A stretch of 64,000 bases of DNA from Nonomuraea africana (GTDB taxonomy: Bacteria; Actinomycetota; Actinomycetes; Streptosporangiales; Streptosporangiaceae), in the NCBI RefSeq assembly GCF_014873535.1, contig NZ_JADBEF010000001.1:3348001-3412000 (forward strand). The letters run 5' to 3'. The notes under the pieces are model-generated. The model had not been told where the DNA came from, ran no database searches, and saw only the letters and a list, made by a program, of their open reading frames with translations. Position numbers and translations under genes: made by a program. The first letter of the stretch is position 1. Each line of letters starts with the position of its first letter. Below are positions 40,003 through 47,798 of the stretch, piece by piece.

Positions 40003-41259
40003 TCATGGCTCCCAAGGGTCGAAGGATTGCGAGAAGACCAGGGCCGATCCGTCGGAGACCAGGTGGCCGGTGCCGGTGCGGATCTCGGAGGGGAGGAAGT
40101 TCGGCAGCAGGTGGCTGGTGTCGTAGTAGCGGTGGAACACCGGGGTCTGCGAGCCCGACATCGGCGGGACGATCCAGCTCCAGTCCGCCGGGCACCTGCG
40201 GCCGGCCCGCTCCTCCCGGTTCAGGTGGTTGATGAAGCGCTCGGATTCGGTGTGGTGATCGGTGACGGTCACCCCCGCCTGGTGGAAGGAGTGCAGCACC
40301 GCGCGGTTGACCTCGACCAGCGCGCGGTCCCTCCACAGGTGGTGTTCGGCCGAGGTGTCCAGGCCGAAGATCTCGGCCACGGCGGGCAGCACGTCGTACC
40401 TGTCGCGGTCGGCGAGGTTGCGTGCGCCGATCTCGGTGCCCATGTACCAGCCGTTGAAGGGGGCGGCGGGGTAGTCGATGCCGCCGATGCGCAGCACCAT
40501 GTTGCTGATCGCGGGCACGGCGTGCCAGCGTAGGCCCAGGCCGGCGAAGGCGGGCGCTTCCGGGTGCACGATGGGCACCTCGAGCACGGCCTCGGGCGGC
40601 AGCTCCACCAGGAGCGGGTCGCGGCCGGACGAATGAATGATCAGGGGCAGCAGGTCGAAGGGGCCTCGCGGTTCGGGCGGCTGCCAGCCCAGCGACGCCG
40701 AGGCCGCGGTCAGCCCGACGTTGCGCGGGTCGCCGACGACCCCCGAGGGCGTGCGGTATCCGGCATACCTGATGAGCTGGTCGTTGCGGATGCGCGGCCC
40801 GGGACGGCCGGGCTGGTCGGGTGCGAACACCGTGATGACCGGGCGGATCCGGCCGCCGTTGGTCGCGGCGTCCAGGTGTTCCAGGCATCCGGCCGCGACT
40901 CCCTCGGCGTCGCCGACCAGGCGCCGGTCGAGCACCTTGAGACTGCGCCAGTAGAGCCGCCCGATGCACCGCGCGGAGTTGCGCCAGGCCACTCGCGCGC
41001 CGAAGGTGAGCTCGGCCTGGGTGTGCCAGTAGGTGCCCGAGTCCTCGATCTGCGCGCGCACCTGCAGCAGCCGCCTGCCCAGGCCGTGGCCGCCCAGTTG
41101 TTCGTGATGGTAGAGGCTGACGAAGCGCTCCGCCTCGGCCAGCAGCCGCCGGACGGCGAGGTCACGCCGCTCCCTGACGGGCCACAGCGTGGCCGTGCGC
41201 GGCGCAGGCGCGGCGTTCTTCCCGCTCACGGTCACTTCGACCCTCCGGTCAGACTTCAT
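40003..41259 (-). CDS. Bacterial nitric oxide synthase, oxygenase domain
   Basis: 418 residues, somewhat longer than Bacillus NOS because of a roughly 25-residue N-terminal extension. It converts L-arginine to citrulline and NO with a thiolate heme and a pterin cofactor. Key elements: heme Cys98 in VAWRNSARCIGRLYW; AISNMVLRIGGIDYPAAPFN with GWYMGTEIGARNLAD (Glu276 binds the arginine guanidinium); TVTDHHTESERF; and ADWSWIVPPMSGSQTPVFH (pterin region). No reductase domain, as usual in bacteria. NOS genes inside clusters supply NO for nitration (TxtD with TxtE in thaxtomin, RufN with RufO in rufomycin). It overlaps the regulator gene by eleven bases. Confidence 0.95.
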   Translation of the reverse strand: MKSDRRVEVTVSGKNAAPAPRTATLWPVRERRDLAVRRLLAEAERFVSLYHHEQLGGHGLGRRLLQVRAQIEDSGTYWHTQAELTFGARVAWRNSARCIGRLYWRSLKVLDRRLVGDAEGVAAGCLEHLDAATNGGRIRPVITVFAPDQPGRPGPRIRNDQLIRYAGYRTPSGVVGDPRNVGLTAASASLGWQPPEPRGPFDLLPLIIHSSGRDPLLVELPPEAVLEVPIVHPEAPAFAGLGLRWHAVPAISNMVLRIGGIDYPAAPFNGWYMGTEIGARNLADRDRYDVLPAVAEIFGLDTSAEHHLWRDRALVEVNRAVLHSFHQAGVTVTDHHTESERFINHLNREERAGRRCPADWSWIVPPMSGSQTPVFHRYYDTSHLLPNFLPSEIRTGTGHLVSDGSALVFSQSFDPWEP

Positions 41260-41758
41260 GGAGCTCGAGCTGGTAGCCCAGCCCCCAGACGGTGCGGATC
41301 ACCAGGCCGAGGGGCTGGATGCGCCTGCGGATCCGCATGATGTGGAGGTCGAGCGCGTTGCGCAGCGACCTGCCCGACCGCTCCGGCAGGCACTGTTCGA
41401 GTTCTTCGCGGCGCACCACGTCTCCGAAGCGGTTGACCAGGCACTGGAGGAGATCTGCCTCCGTCGGGGAGATCGCCGCGGACCGGGAGGCGTATCTGAT
41501 CACCCCGATGGGGTCCACCTCCGGAACCCGGTCGACCCGCACGCGGGCCCGCAAGGTGGCGACCCGCGCCTCGAGATCGTCGCGGCTGATCGGCGGACGG
41601 ACCCAGTCTTCCTTGGCGTCACCGCAGAACGGCGGCTTGGAGCCGCCTTCGACGATCAGCAGCCGCGGCACACCCATGGCTCGGAAGTACTCTCGGCGGC
41701 TCTCCTCGGCGGGCCACCGAACAAGTACGACGTCGATGTCCTTGTGCGTGGACCGCAT
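41249..41758 (-). CDS. Winged-helix regulator without a receiver phosphosite
   Basis: 169 residues from the ATG at 41758 (AAAGGTGGG upstream). The C-terminal 95 residues form an OmpR/PhoB-type DNA-binding domain: SPTEADLLQCLVNRFGDVVRREELEQCL, then RNALDLHIMRIRRRIQPLG and IRTVWGLGYQLE. The first 70 residues (IDVVLVRWPAEESRREYFRA; RLLIVEGG) look like a degenerate receiver fold with no clear phosphorylatable Asp triad, so activity is probably ligand- or level-controlled. It is the only obvious transcription regulator in the cluster. It heads the NOS operon and faces the ABC transporter operon. Confidence 0.82.
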   Translation of the reverse strand: MRSTHKDIDVVLVRWPAEESRREYFRAMGVPRLLIVEGGSKPPFCGDAKEDWVRPPISRDDLEARVATLRARVRVDRVPEVDPIGVIRYASRSAAISPTEADLLQCLVNRFGDVVRREELEQCLPERSGRSLRNALDLHIMRIRRRIQPLGLVIRTVWGLGYQLELHEV

Positions 41759-41950
41759 GTGATCCCACCTTTGTCGGCCGGTTTCGTGCGTACCCATCGG
41801 CAACTGGGACTCTAACAAAGCCACTACATATTCTTGAACCTGCCCGAATGGCTATGCCCAGCCGTACACCTTTGGGTGGGGATGCGTGGACCTTTCATCC
41901 GCTAACAGATTCTTTAGCGGACTAACAGACGAGAGGCTTTACTCCGGAGC
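41759..41950. promoter_or_regulatory. Divergent control region with direct and inverted repeats
   Basis: 192 bases, AT-richer than the surroundings. CTAACAGA occurs at 41902-41909 and 41922-41929, start-to-start 20 bases, i.e. two helical turns, the spacing expected for tandem OmpR/PhoB-type sites. The first copy also sits in a dyad, CCGCTAA (41899-41905) and TTAGCGG (41914-41920). This is a plausible operator for the neighbouring winged-helix regulator and would control both its own operon and the exporter. Confidence 0.5.
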
Positions 41951-42919
41951 ATGCGACCGGAATCCTCCGCGATAGCGGTCGAGGGCCTCGTCAAGTCCTA
42001 CGGCCGCACCGCCGCGCTGCGGGGACTGACCATGCACGCGGCACGCGGGACGGTGGTCTGCCTGATGGGCCCCAATGGAGCCGGCAAGACCACCGTGATC
42101 CGCGTCCTGTCCACCTTGACCAGGCCGGACGGCGGCCGGGCCACGGTGTGCGGTCACGATGTGGTCGAGGCCGCCGGCCGGGTCCGCGCGCTGATCGGCC
42201 TGACCGGCCAGGACGCCGCGGTCGACGAGCACCTCACCGCGACGGAGAACCTCTGGCTCTTCGCGCGGCTGAACCGACTGGCCCGCGGTCCCGCCCGGAG
42301 CAGGGTCGCCGAGCTCATCGAGGCGTTCGATCTCGGTTCGGTGGCCGCGCGGCCGGTACGGACCTACTCCGGCGGCCTGCGCAGGCGGGTGGATCTGGCG
42401 GCCGCGCTGGTCGCGGCCCCGCCCGTGCTCTTCGTCGACGAGCCGACGACGGGGCTGGATCCACGCAGCCGCAGGACGCTGTGGGAGCTGATCCGCGCCA
42501 GGGCGCGAGCGGGCTCCACGATCCTGCTGACCACGCAGTACCTGGAGGAGGGCGACCAGCTCGCGGACCGCATCTACGTGGTGGACCAGGGCCGAGCGGT
42601 CGCCGAGGGCACGCCGGACGAGCTGAAGGCCAGGATCGGCGGCGAGCGCATCGAGGTCACTCTGGCCCGTCCGGCCGGTCTGCCCGTGGCGGCGGCCGAG
42701 CTCGAGACGCTGCTCGGTGGCCGTCCCGAGGTGGACGAGGCCGCCCTGACCGTGAGCGTGCTCACCGACGACCGGCCGGGCGTGCTGTCTCGAGCGATAC
42801 GCGGGCTGGACGAGGCGGGAGTGGACGTGACGGATGTACGGCTGCGCAGGCTCACGCTCGACGACGTGTTCTTCGCCTTCACCGGCGCCGAGCCCACAGC
42901 CAACGGACACCCGCGGTGA
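41951..42919 (+). CDS. ABC transporter ATPase, DrrA-like
   Basis: 322 residues. Walker A GPNGAGKTT, Q-loop TGQDAAVDEHLTA, signature YSGGLRRRVDLAAALV, Walker B VLFVDEPTTGLD and switch His region TQYLEEGDQLADRI. The C-terminal extension ending RLRRLTLDDVFFAFTG is characteristic of daunorubicin-resistance DrrA proteins. It powers product export together with the permease whose GTG overlaps its stop. The GGAG just before the ATG is unusually close (one base), so translation may be weak or leaderless. Confidence 0.93.
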   Translation: MRPESSAIAVEGLVKSYGRTAALRGLTMHAARGTVVCLMGPNGAGKTTVIRVLSTLTRPDGGRATVCGHDVVEAAGRVRALIGLTGQDAAVDEHLTATENLWLFARLNRLARGPARSRVAELIEAFDLGSVAARPVRTYSGGLRRRVDLAAALVAAPPVLFVDEPTTGLDPRSRRTLWELIRARARAGSTILLTTQYLEEGDQLADRIYVVDQGRAVAEGTPDELKARIGGERIEVTLARPAGLPVAAAELETLLGGRPEVDEAALTVSVLTDDRPGVLSRAIRGLDEAGVDVTDVRLRRLTLDDVFFAFTGAEPTANGHPR

Positions 42920-43683
42920 CCGCGGTCGCGGTTGAGGTGACCTCGCTGGTCCGCCGCAACCTCATTCACCTGCGGCGGCGCCCCGAACTGCTCGTGTTCT
43001 CGATCGTCGAGCCCGTGGTGCTGGTGCTGCTGTTCCGTTATGTCTTCGGCGGCGCCGTCGGTCTCAGCACGGACCTGGCCTATGCCGACTTCATGGTGCC
43101 GGGCATCCTGGTGCAGACCGTCACGCTGGGCTCGATCACCATCGGCGCGGGCCTGGCCCAGGATCTGCGGCTGGGGCTGATGGACCGGTTCCGGTCACTG
43201 CCGATCTCCCGGGTCTCCGTGGTGGCCTCGCACGCGCTGGCGGGGCTGCTCCGGAGCTCGGTCGTGGTGCTCGTGATGGCCCTCGTGGGGGTGGCGGTGG
43301 GCTTCCGGCCCGCCGCGAACCCGTTGCAGGCGCTGCTCGCGCTGATCCTGCTGTGGTTGTACGGCGTGGCCATGGCCTGGGTGACGCTGACGCTCGCGCT
43401 GATCCTGAAGAGTGTGGAGGCCACCGAGACCATCGGGCTCGGCCTGCTGTTCCCCTTGACGATGCTGAGCAGCGCCTTCGTGCCCATCGACACACTGCCG
43501 GGACCCCTGCGCGCCTTCGCCGACCACCAGCCCGTCACCGCGGCCATCGACGCGACTCGCGCCCTGCTGCTGGACCAGCCGGTGGGCGGCGATCTGTGGG
43601 CGGCCGTGGCGTGGTCGCTGGCGATCGTCGCGGCCCTCGCGCCGGTGACGGCCATGCTCTACCGGCGTCGGATTGACAGATAA
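42916..43683 (+). CDS. ABC transporter permease, DrrB-like
   Basis: 255 residues with six predicted transmembrane segments, an ABC-2-type permease. Typical segments are the N-terminal cytosolic VRRNLIHLRRRPELLVFSIV, DFMVPGILVQTVTLGSITIG, and LSSAFVPIDTLPGPLRAFAD, with H-Q-P-V-T preceding the last helices as in DrrB. It should pair with the preceding ATPase as an exporter for the cluster product or for self-resistance. GTGA overlap with the ATPase gene. Confidence 0.92.
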   Translation: MTAVAVEVTSLVRRNLIHLRRRPELLVFSIVEPVVLVLLFRYVFGGAVGLSTDLAYADFMVPGILVQTVTLGSITIGAGLAQDLRLGLMDRFRSLPISRVSVVASHALAGLLRSSVVVLVMALVGVAVGFRPAANPLQALLALILLWLYGVAMAWVTLTLALILKSVEATETIGLGLLFPLTMLSSAFVPIDTLPGPLRAFADHQPVTAAIDATRALLLDQPVGGDLWAAVAWSLAIVAALAPVTAMLYRRRIDR

Positions 43684-43804
43684 CTTTTGATATAGCGATA
43701 CAACTACATATGTGTGGCGAATGACGAGGAAATCCCCCTCTTGACACTCTCCAGTCGCTATATGAATCTAAAGCAAAGCACACGGCCAACCACAGGAGCA
43801 GAGC
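43684..43804 (+). promoter_or_regulatory. AT-rich promoter with an inverted repeat
   Basis: TGATATAGCGA (43688-43698) and TCGCTATATGA (43755-43765) are complementary at ten of eleven positions and 56 bases apart. A consensus-like TTGACA lies at 43741-43746, with TATGAAT/GAATCT candidates for the -10 box downstream. The region is strikingly AT-rich for this genome and precedes a gene with a strong AGGAG site, suggesting a highly expressed, repressor-controlled transcript. Confidence 0.45.
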
Positions 43805-44425
43805 ATGACCGTGAACTACTTCCCCCCCGCCGGCACCGACTACCTCCGGCTCTGGACCGACGCAGTCATCGAGCTGGCGGGCGGCGAAGAGACCATCGAG
43901 GCTGACGGCTGGTTCTGCGTGACCCGCAGCAACCCCGACCGGCAGAACCCGAACGCGATCGTCACGCAGATCATCCAGATGAACCTGCGCGGCCGCAGCG
44001 AGCACCTCGGCGAGTTCCTCTTCAGCCTCAACCCGCAGATTCCCACCATGGGCGAGGAGACCACGTTCGCGGTCAACAAGTTCGACAGCCGGTTCAAGGG
44101 CTACTTCAACGTCTACTTCCAGCTGGAGCTGCTGGACCAGGGCAAGACGCTGATCAACAAGGAGCCCGTCGTGATCGAGGGCGTCTTCGGCGCCCTGCCC
44201 CCGATCGGCGCCATCGGCGAGATGGCCCCCGGCGACCGCGTCGGCATGTACGACAAGGACAACCCCGACTCCGAGCCCGTGATGTACATGCTGGCCACCA
44301 GGAAGATCGTCGGCCAGTACGTCACCGGTGACTACGCCGCCCGCAAGGAGGACTACGCGGCGGTCAAGGAGCAGGCCTCCGAGTTCTGCCAGACCGGCAG
44401 GATCGGCTCCATCGCCGAGGTGTGA
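43805..44425 (+). CDS. Conserved-looking protein of unknown function
   Basis: 206 residues, start ATG behind AGGAG with seven-base spacing. Acidic, soluble, no signal peptide or transmembrane segment; beta-rich in appearance with many aromatic residues (FDSRFKGYFNVYFQLELLDQ) and a D-R-V-G-M-Y-D-K-D-N-P-D-S-E-P-V-M-Y segment. I do not recognise a family. Codon use is strongly C/G-ending like a highly expressed gene. It has its own AT-rich promoter and is followed by a hairpin at 44441, so it seems a separate, strongly transcribed unit within the cluster. A binding, carrier or resistance role is possible but unsupported. Confidence 0.75.
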   Translation: MTVNYFPPAGTDYLRLWTDAVIELAGGEETIEADGWFCVTRSNPDRQNPNAIVTQIIQMNLRGRSEHLGEFLFSLNPQIPTMGEETTFAVNKFDSRFKGYFNVYFQLELLDQGKTLINKEPVVIEGVFGALPPIGAIGEMAPGDRVGMYDKDNPDSEPVMYMLATRKIVGQYVTGDYAARKEDYAAVKEQASEFCQTGRIGSIAEV

Positions 44426-44440
44426 GGTCCGACTCGATTC

Positions 44441-44469
44441 GAGGCGGGGGCGCGTGGCGACCCCGCCTC
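44441..44469 (+). terminator. Hairpin after the unknown gene
   Basis: GAGGCGGGG and CCCCGCCTC form a 9-bp stem with an 11-base loop, sixteen bases after the stop at 44425 and before the MFS start. It may end transcription or attenuate read-through into the MFS gene. Confidence 0.6.
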
Positions 44470-44493
44470 ACAGTGCGTGCCCGAGGAGGCAGA

Positions 44494-45777
44494 GTGAACA
44501 CCGGTACGACCGACCGCCGCTGGCGCCTGATCCCGCCCGGTTACCGGCCGGTCCTGCGCAACCGCCGGTTCATGCGGTTGCTGCCAGGCCTGCTGATCTC
44601 CAGATTCGGCGACGGAATGGGCGGCGTGGCCCTGACCTGGCTGGCTCTGCAACTCGCCCCCGCCGATCAGCGCGGCCAGGTCGTGGGGCTGGCCCTGGCC
44701 GCCTACGTGCTGCCCGGAGCGCTTTCCGGGCTCCTGCTGGGCCGCTGGTGCGCCCGCCTCGACAGCCGCACGCTGCTGCTCACCGACGCGCTGCTGCGCG
44801 CCGCACTGCTGTCGTCCATCATGGTGCTGCACCGGTTCGACGCCCTGTCGTCCTTTGGCTACATCGGCATCCTCGCCGTCTCCTCCCTCTTCCACACCTG
44901 GGGCATGGGGGCCAGGACCGCGGTCGTGGCCGAGCTCGTGGACGCGGAGGAGGACCGGCGCGCGGCCAACTCCCTGCTGTATTCGGGCGGCCACCTCAGC
45001 CTGATCCTGGGCCCGGCCGTGGCCGGTCTGCTGGCCACGCTGATCGGCCCGGACGCGGTGCTGGCCACCAACGGGCTGTGCTTCCTCGTGCTGGCCGTCT
45101 CGCTCGTGGGCTTCCCCCGGCTCGGCACGCCTCCGGCGGAGGAGGCCGGCGGGCTGGGCAGCATGCTGCCCGGGCTGCGCGCCCTGTTCGGCAACGTACG
45201 GGTGGCCACGCTGATCGTGATGACCTTCGTGGTGGCCGTCATCGCCACCCCCGTCGACGTCGCCCTGCCGGTCTATGTGGCCGATGTCCTGGGCGGTTCG
45301 GCGAGCACGCTCGGCCTGTTCTGGACGCTGTACGGCGTGGGCGGCCTCGTGGGGGCGATCCTGGGCGGCGCCCTGCGCAGAATTCCGCTGTGGCCGGCCA
45401 CCATCGCCATCGCCTTCGGCTGCGGCGCCGCGGTGCTGCCGCTCGGGCTGACGGCCATGCTGCTGCCCGCCCTCATCGGCTTCGCCATCAGCGGCTTCGT
45501 CTTCGCGCCCTACCCCGCTCTGTCCATCACGCTGCTCCAGCAGTCCATTCCCGCCGCCGCGATGGTGGCCGCGGGAACCGCCTGGTCGAGCATGGTCCTG
45601 GTGGCCGAGCCGATCGGCGCGGCCCTGGGCGGCGCCATGGTGCAGCGGCTCGGGCCGCAGCCCACGATCCTCATCTCCGCCTTCGCCATGATGGGCGTGG
45701 CCCTGCTGGCCTGCCTGCCCTCCCTCTTCTCCCGCCTGACCCGCAGGCCGCAGCCCATCGGAGCTCGCGATGCGTGA
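44494..45777 (+). CDS. MFS transporter, 12-segment drug efflux type
   Basis: 427 residues from the GTG at 44494 (GAGGAGGC upstream). About 12 transmembrane segments; N-terminal FMRLLPGLLISRFGDGMGGV and the central motifs resemble the MFS_3/EntS-like exporters that carry siderophores or antibiotics. Motif-A-like GRWCARLDSRTLLLTDALLR. It would be a second MFS exporter for the cluster besides that at 35847. Its 3' end overlaps the following methyltransferase by eight bases. Confidence 0.85.
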   Translation: MNTGTTDRRWRLIPPGYRPVLRNRRFMRLLPGLLISRFGDGMGGVALTWLALQLAPADQRGQVVGLALAAYVLPGALSGLLLGRWCARLDSRTLLLTDALLRAALLSSIMVLHRFDALSSFGYIGILAVSSLFHTWGMGARTAVVAELVDAEEDRRAANSLLYSGGHLSLILGPAVAGLLATLIGPDAVLATNGLCFLVLAVSLVGFPRLGTPPAEEAGGLGSMLPGLRALFGNVRVATLIVMTFVVAVIATPVDVALPVYVADVLGGSASTLGLFWTLYGVGGLVGAILGGALRRIPLWPATIAIAFGCGAAVLPLGLTAMLLPALIGFAISGFVFAPYPALSITLLQQSIPAAAMVAAGTAWSSMVLVAEPIGAALGGAMVQRLGPQPTILISAFAMMGVALLACLPSLFSRLTRRPQPIGARDA

Positions 45778-46369
45778 CACCGGCTCAGTGGCCCAGTTCA
45801 ACCGCATAGCCCGCCGTTACGACAGCAGCCTGGGTCAGTACGGCTGCCGCCGCGCCGACCCCGACGTGCTCGCGGCGGCGGCCGACCTGTCCCCGGAAAC
45901 GGTGCTGGACGTGGGCTGCGGCACTGGACGGCTGCTCGCCCTGGCCGCCGGCCGGTGGCCGCGGGCGCTGCTGCACGGCGTGGATCCGGCGAGCGAGATG
46001 ATTCGCGTGGCGAGCGAGAAGCTGCCGCGGGCACGGCTCCACGTGAGCGGCGCGGAGCGGCTGCCGTTTCCGAACCGGAGCTTCGACCTGGTGTTCAGCA
46101 CGACGGCGTTCGGCCACTGGCAGGACCAGCCCGCCGGGTTGCGGGAGATCGCCCGTGTGCTGCGCGGTGCCGGCCGCCTCGTGCTGGCCGAGCACCGGCC
46201 GCCGCCGCGCTGGGCCCGCCCGCTCCTGAGCGTGATCGGCGGCGAGCTGCCCGCGCACCGCGCACCGGAGGAGATGCGACACCTGCTGACGCAGGCGGGT
46301 TTCGAGGTGCGGAGCATCGGGCGGGTGCGGGGCGGCCTGGTCCTGGCGGTCGCCGAGCCGGCGAGCTGA
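45770..46369 (+). CDS. SAM-dependent methyltransferase
   Basis: 199 residues, class I Rossmann fold of the Methyltransf_11/UbiE type. Motif I VLDVGCGTGRLLALA, acidic residue in HGVDPASEMIRVA, motif II region RSFDLVFSTTAFGHW, and motif III-like LRGAGRLVLAEHRPPP. Substrate not deducible; small-molecule C-, N- or O-methylation is likely. Translation is coupled to the MFS gene. A bidirectional hairpin follows at 46371. Confidence 0.85.
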   Translation: MRDTGSVAQFNRIARRYDSSLGQYGCRRADPDVLAAAADLSPETVLDVGCGTGRLLALAAGRWPRALLHGVDPASEMIRVASEKLPRARLHVSGAERLPFPNRSFDLVFSTTAFGHWQDQPAGLREIARVLRGAGRLVLAEHRPPPRWARPLLSVIGGELPAHRAPEEMRHLLTQAGFEVRSIGRVRGGLVLAVAEPAS

Positions 46370-46370
46370 T

Positions 46371-46397
46371 CGGCTCCCGTGGCGAGGGCGGGAGCCG
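46371..46397. terminator. Bidirectional hairpin between convergent genes
   Basis: CGGCTCCCG and CGGGAGCCG form a 9-bp stem around a 9-base loop, in the 29-base gap between the methyltransferase stop and the kinase stop. Confidence 0.7.
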
Positions 46398-46398
46398 G

Positions 46399-47676
46399 TC
46401 AGCTCGCCTTGCGCTGTATCGGCACGCCGGTCAGCAGCGCCTTGAACAGCACCGGCTTGGCCTCGTTCTGGAAGTCCACGTCCGCGTGGAACTCGTTGAT
46501 CATTCCTTCCAGCACCAGCAGGGACAGCAGCGGGAAGACGAACTCGGGGGCAGCGTACAGGCCGCTGCGCCGCTGCAGGTCGAAGAGCTTGGCGGCGAAG
46601 GGCGCCAGGCGGAAGTCGCGCGCCGAGCGGCTGGCCGCACCGGCGACCAGCGCCCCGATGCCCTCGCGGAAGGTGTCCAGATCGGCGTGCTCACCGATGC
46701 TCCTGGCACTGCGGATGACGATGTCGGCGCAGTAGGGGCCGTTGCCCCGCGCCATGTTGAGGAAGAACTCGGCGAACAGGCGGCGCACCCTGGGCTCCAG
46801 CCGGACCACGAAGCCCGCGTCGAGGATGACGATGCCGCCGTCCGGCGCGATGTACAGGTTGCCTGGATGCAGGTCGCAATGGACCAGGCCGTGGATGAAG
46901 AGCATGCGGTACGCGCACCGGAGCACCCGCTTGACCACCAGCTCGGCCACCTCGGCCGGCAGCTCTTCCGGCCGGATCCGCCGCAGGCCGGGCAGATACT
47001 CCATGACCAGCACGCCCTCGGCCCCCGCTTCCCGCACGGGTTCGGGTACGCGCAGGTAGGCCAGGTCCCCGAGGTTTCGGCGCAGCGAGTCGAGCGCTTC
47101 GACCTCGGCCTCGAAGTCGAGCTGGGCCAACACGGCGTCGCGGCACTGCCGTACGATCTCGCCCGCGGGCAGGCCCCGCATGCCGGGCAGGCGTTCCATG
47201 AGCCGGGCGCCCGATTCGGCCAGGGCGAAGTCGGCGCGCATGCGCGGACCGATCCCCACCCGCCGCACCTTGACGGCGACCTGCCGCCCGTCGGCCAGCA
47301 CGGCCCGATAGACGCACGCGATGCTGCCACTGGCGACCGGTTCCCAGTCGAAGTCGGCGAAGGGCCAGGGGCGGCCCGCGTAGGCCGACCGCACCGCCTC
47401 GCGGGCATCCTCCTCGCTCATCGGCGCCACCTGGTCGTGGAGCCGGCCGAGCACCTCGCAGATCTCTCGCGGCAGCAGATCCTGCCGGGTGCTGAGCAGC
47501 TGCGCGCCCTTGACGAAGCTCGGCCCCAGATCGGTGAGCAGCGTGCGCAGGTGCTTCCTGAGCACCGCGCGACGGGTTCTCGAGCCGCTCAGGGCGAGCG
47601 CCGGCAAGGCGGCGCAGCCCCTGCGCACGGTGACTGCGGCGATGGCAAGGGCACGGCTCCAGGTTCGAAACGCCAT
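46399..47676 (-). CDS. ABC1/UbiB (AarF) family kinase-like protein
   Basis: 425 residues from the ATG at 47676 (GAGGGG upstream; a TTG further 5' is less likely). Family motifs: LGPSFVKGAQLLSTRQDLLP (a KxGQ-type motif, here KGAQ), ASGSIACVYRAVL, VAVKVRR, VHCDLHPGNLYI and VILDAGF. UbiB proteins are atypical kinases/ATPases linked to isoprenoid-quinone or lipid metabolism, membrane-associated via C-terminal helices (here FPLLSLLVLEGM). Members appear in some natural-product clusters with unclear role. Divergent from the Hpg operon with a shared control region. Confidence 0.85.
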   Translation of the reverse strand: MAFRTWSRALAIAAVTVRRGCAALPALALSGSRTRRAVLRKHLRTLLTDLGPSFVKGAQLLSTRQDLLPREICEVLGRLHDQVAPMSEEDAREAVRSAYAGRPWPFADFDWEPVASGSIACVYRAVLADGRQVAVKVRRVGIGPRMRADFALAESGARLMERLPGMRGLPAGEIVRQCRDAVLAQLDFEAEVEALDSLRRNLGDLAYLRVPEPVREAGAEGVLVMEYLPGLRRIRPEELPAEVAELVVKRVLRCAYRMLFIHGLVHCDLHPGNLYIAPDGGIVILDAGFVVRLEPRVRRLFAEFFLNMARGNGPYCADIVIRSARSIGEHADLDTFREGIGALVAGAASRSARDFRLAPFAAKLFDLQRRSGLYAAPEFVFPLLSLLVLEGMINEFHADVDFQNEAKPVLFKALLTGVPIQRKAS

Positions 47677-47798
47677 TGCGGCCCCTCGGTCGGTGATGTC
47701 CTCCAGCGTGCCGCGTATGCGAAAAAGCAATAGCCATCGATTGCTGGATCTCGAAAGATTCCACCTATTTCTAAGAAGCCCGCCCTATATCTACTGAT
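47677..47798. promoter_or_regulatory. Divergent promoter region of the Hpg/sulfur operon
   Basis: An AT-rich 122-base gap. AGCAAT (47726-47731) and ATTGCT (47740-47745) form a short dyad. TATATCT ends about seven bases before the ATG at 47799, which has no ribosome-binding site; this looks like a -10 box giving a leaderless transcript. Confidence 0.4.
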
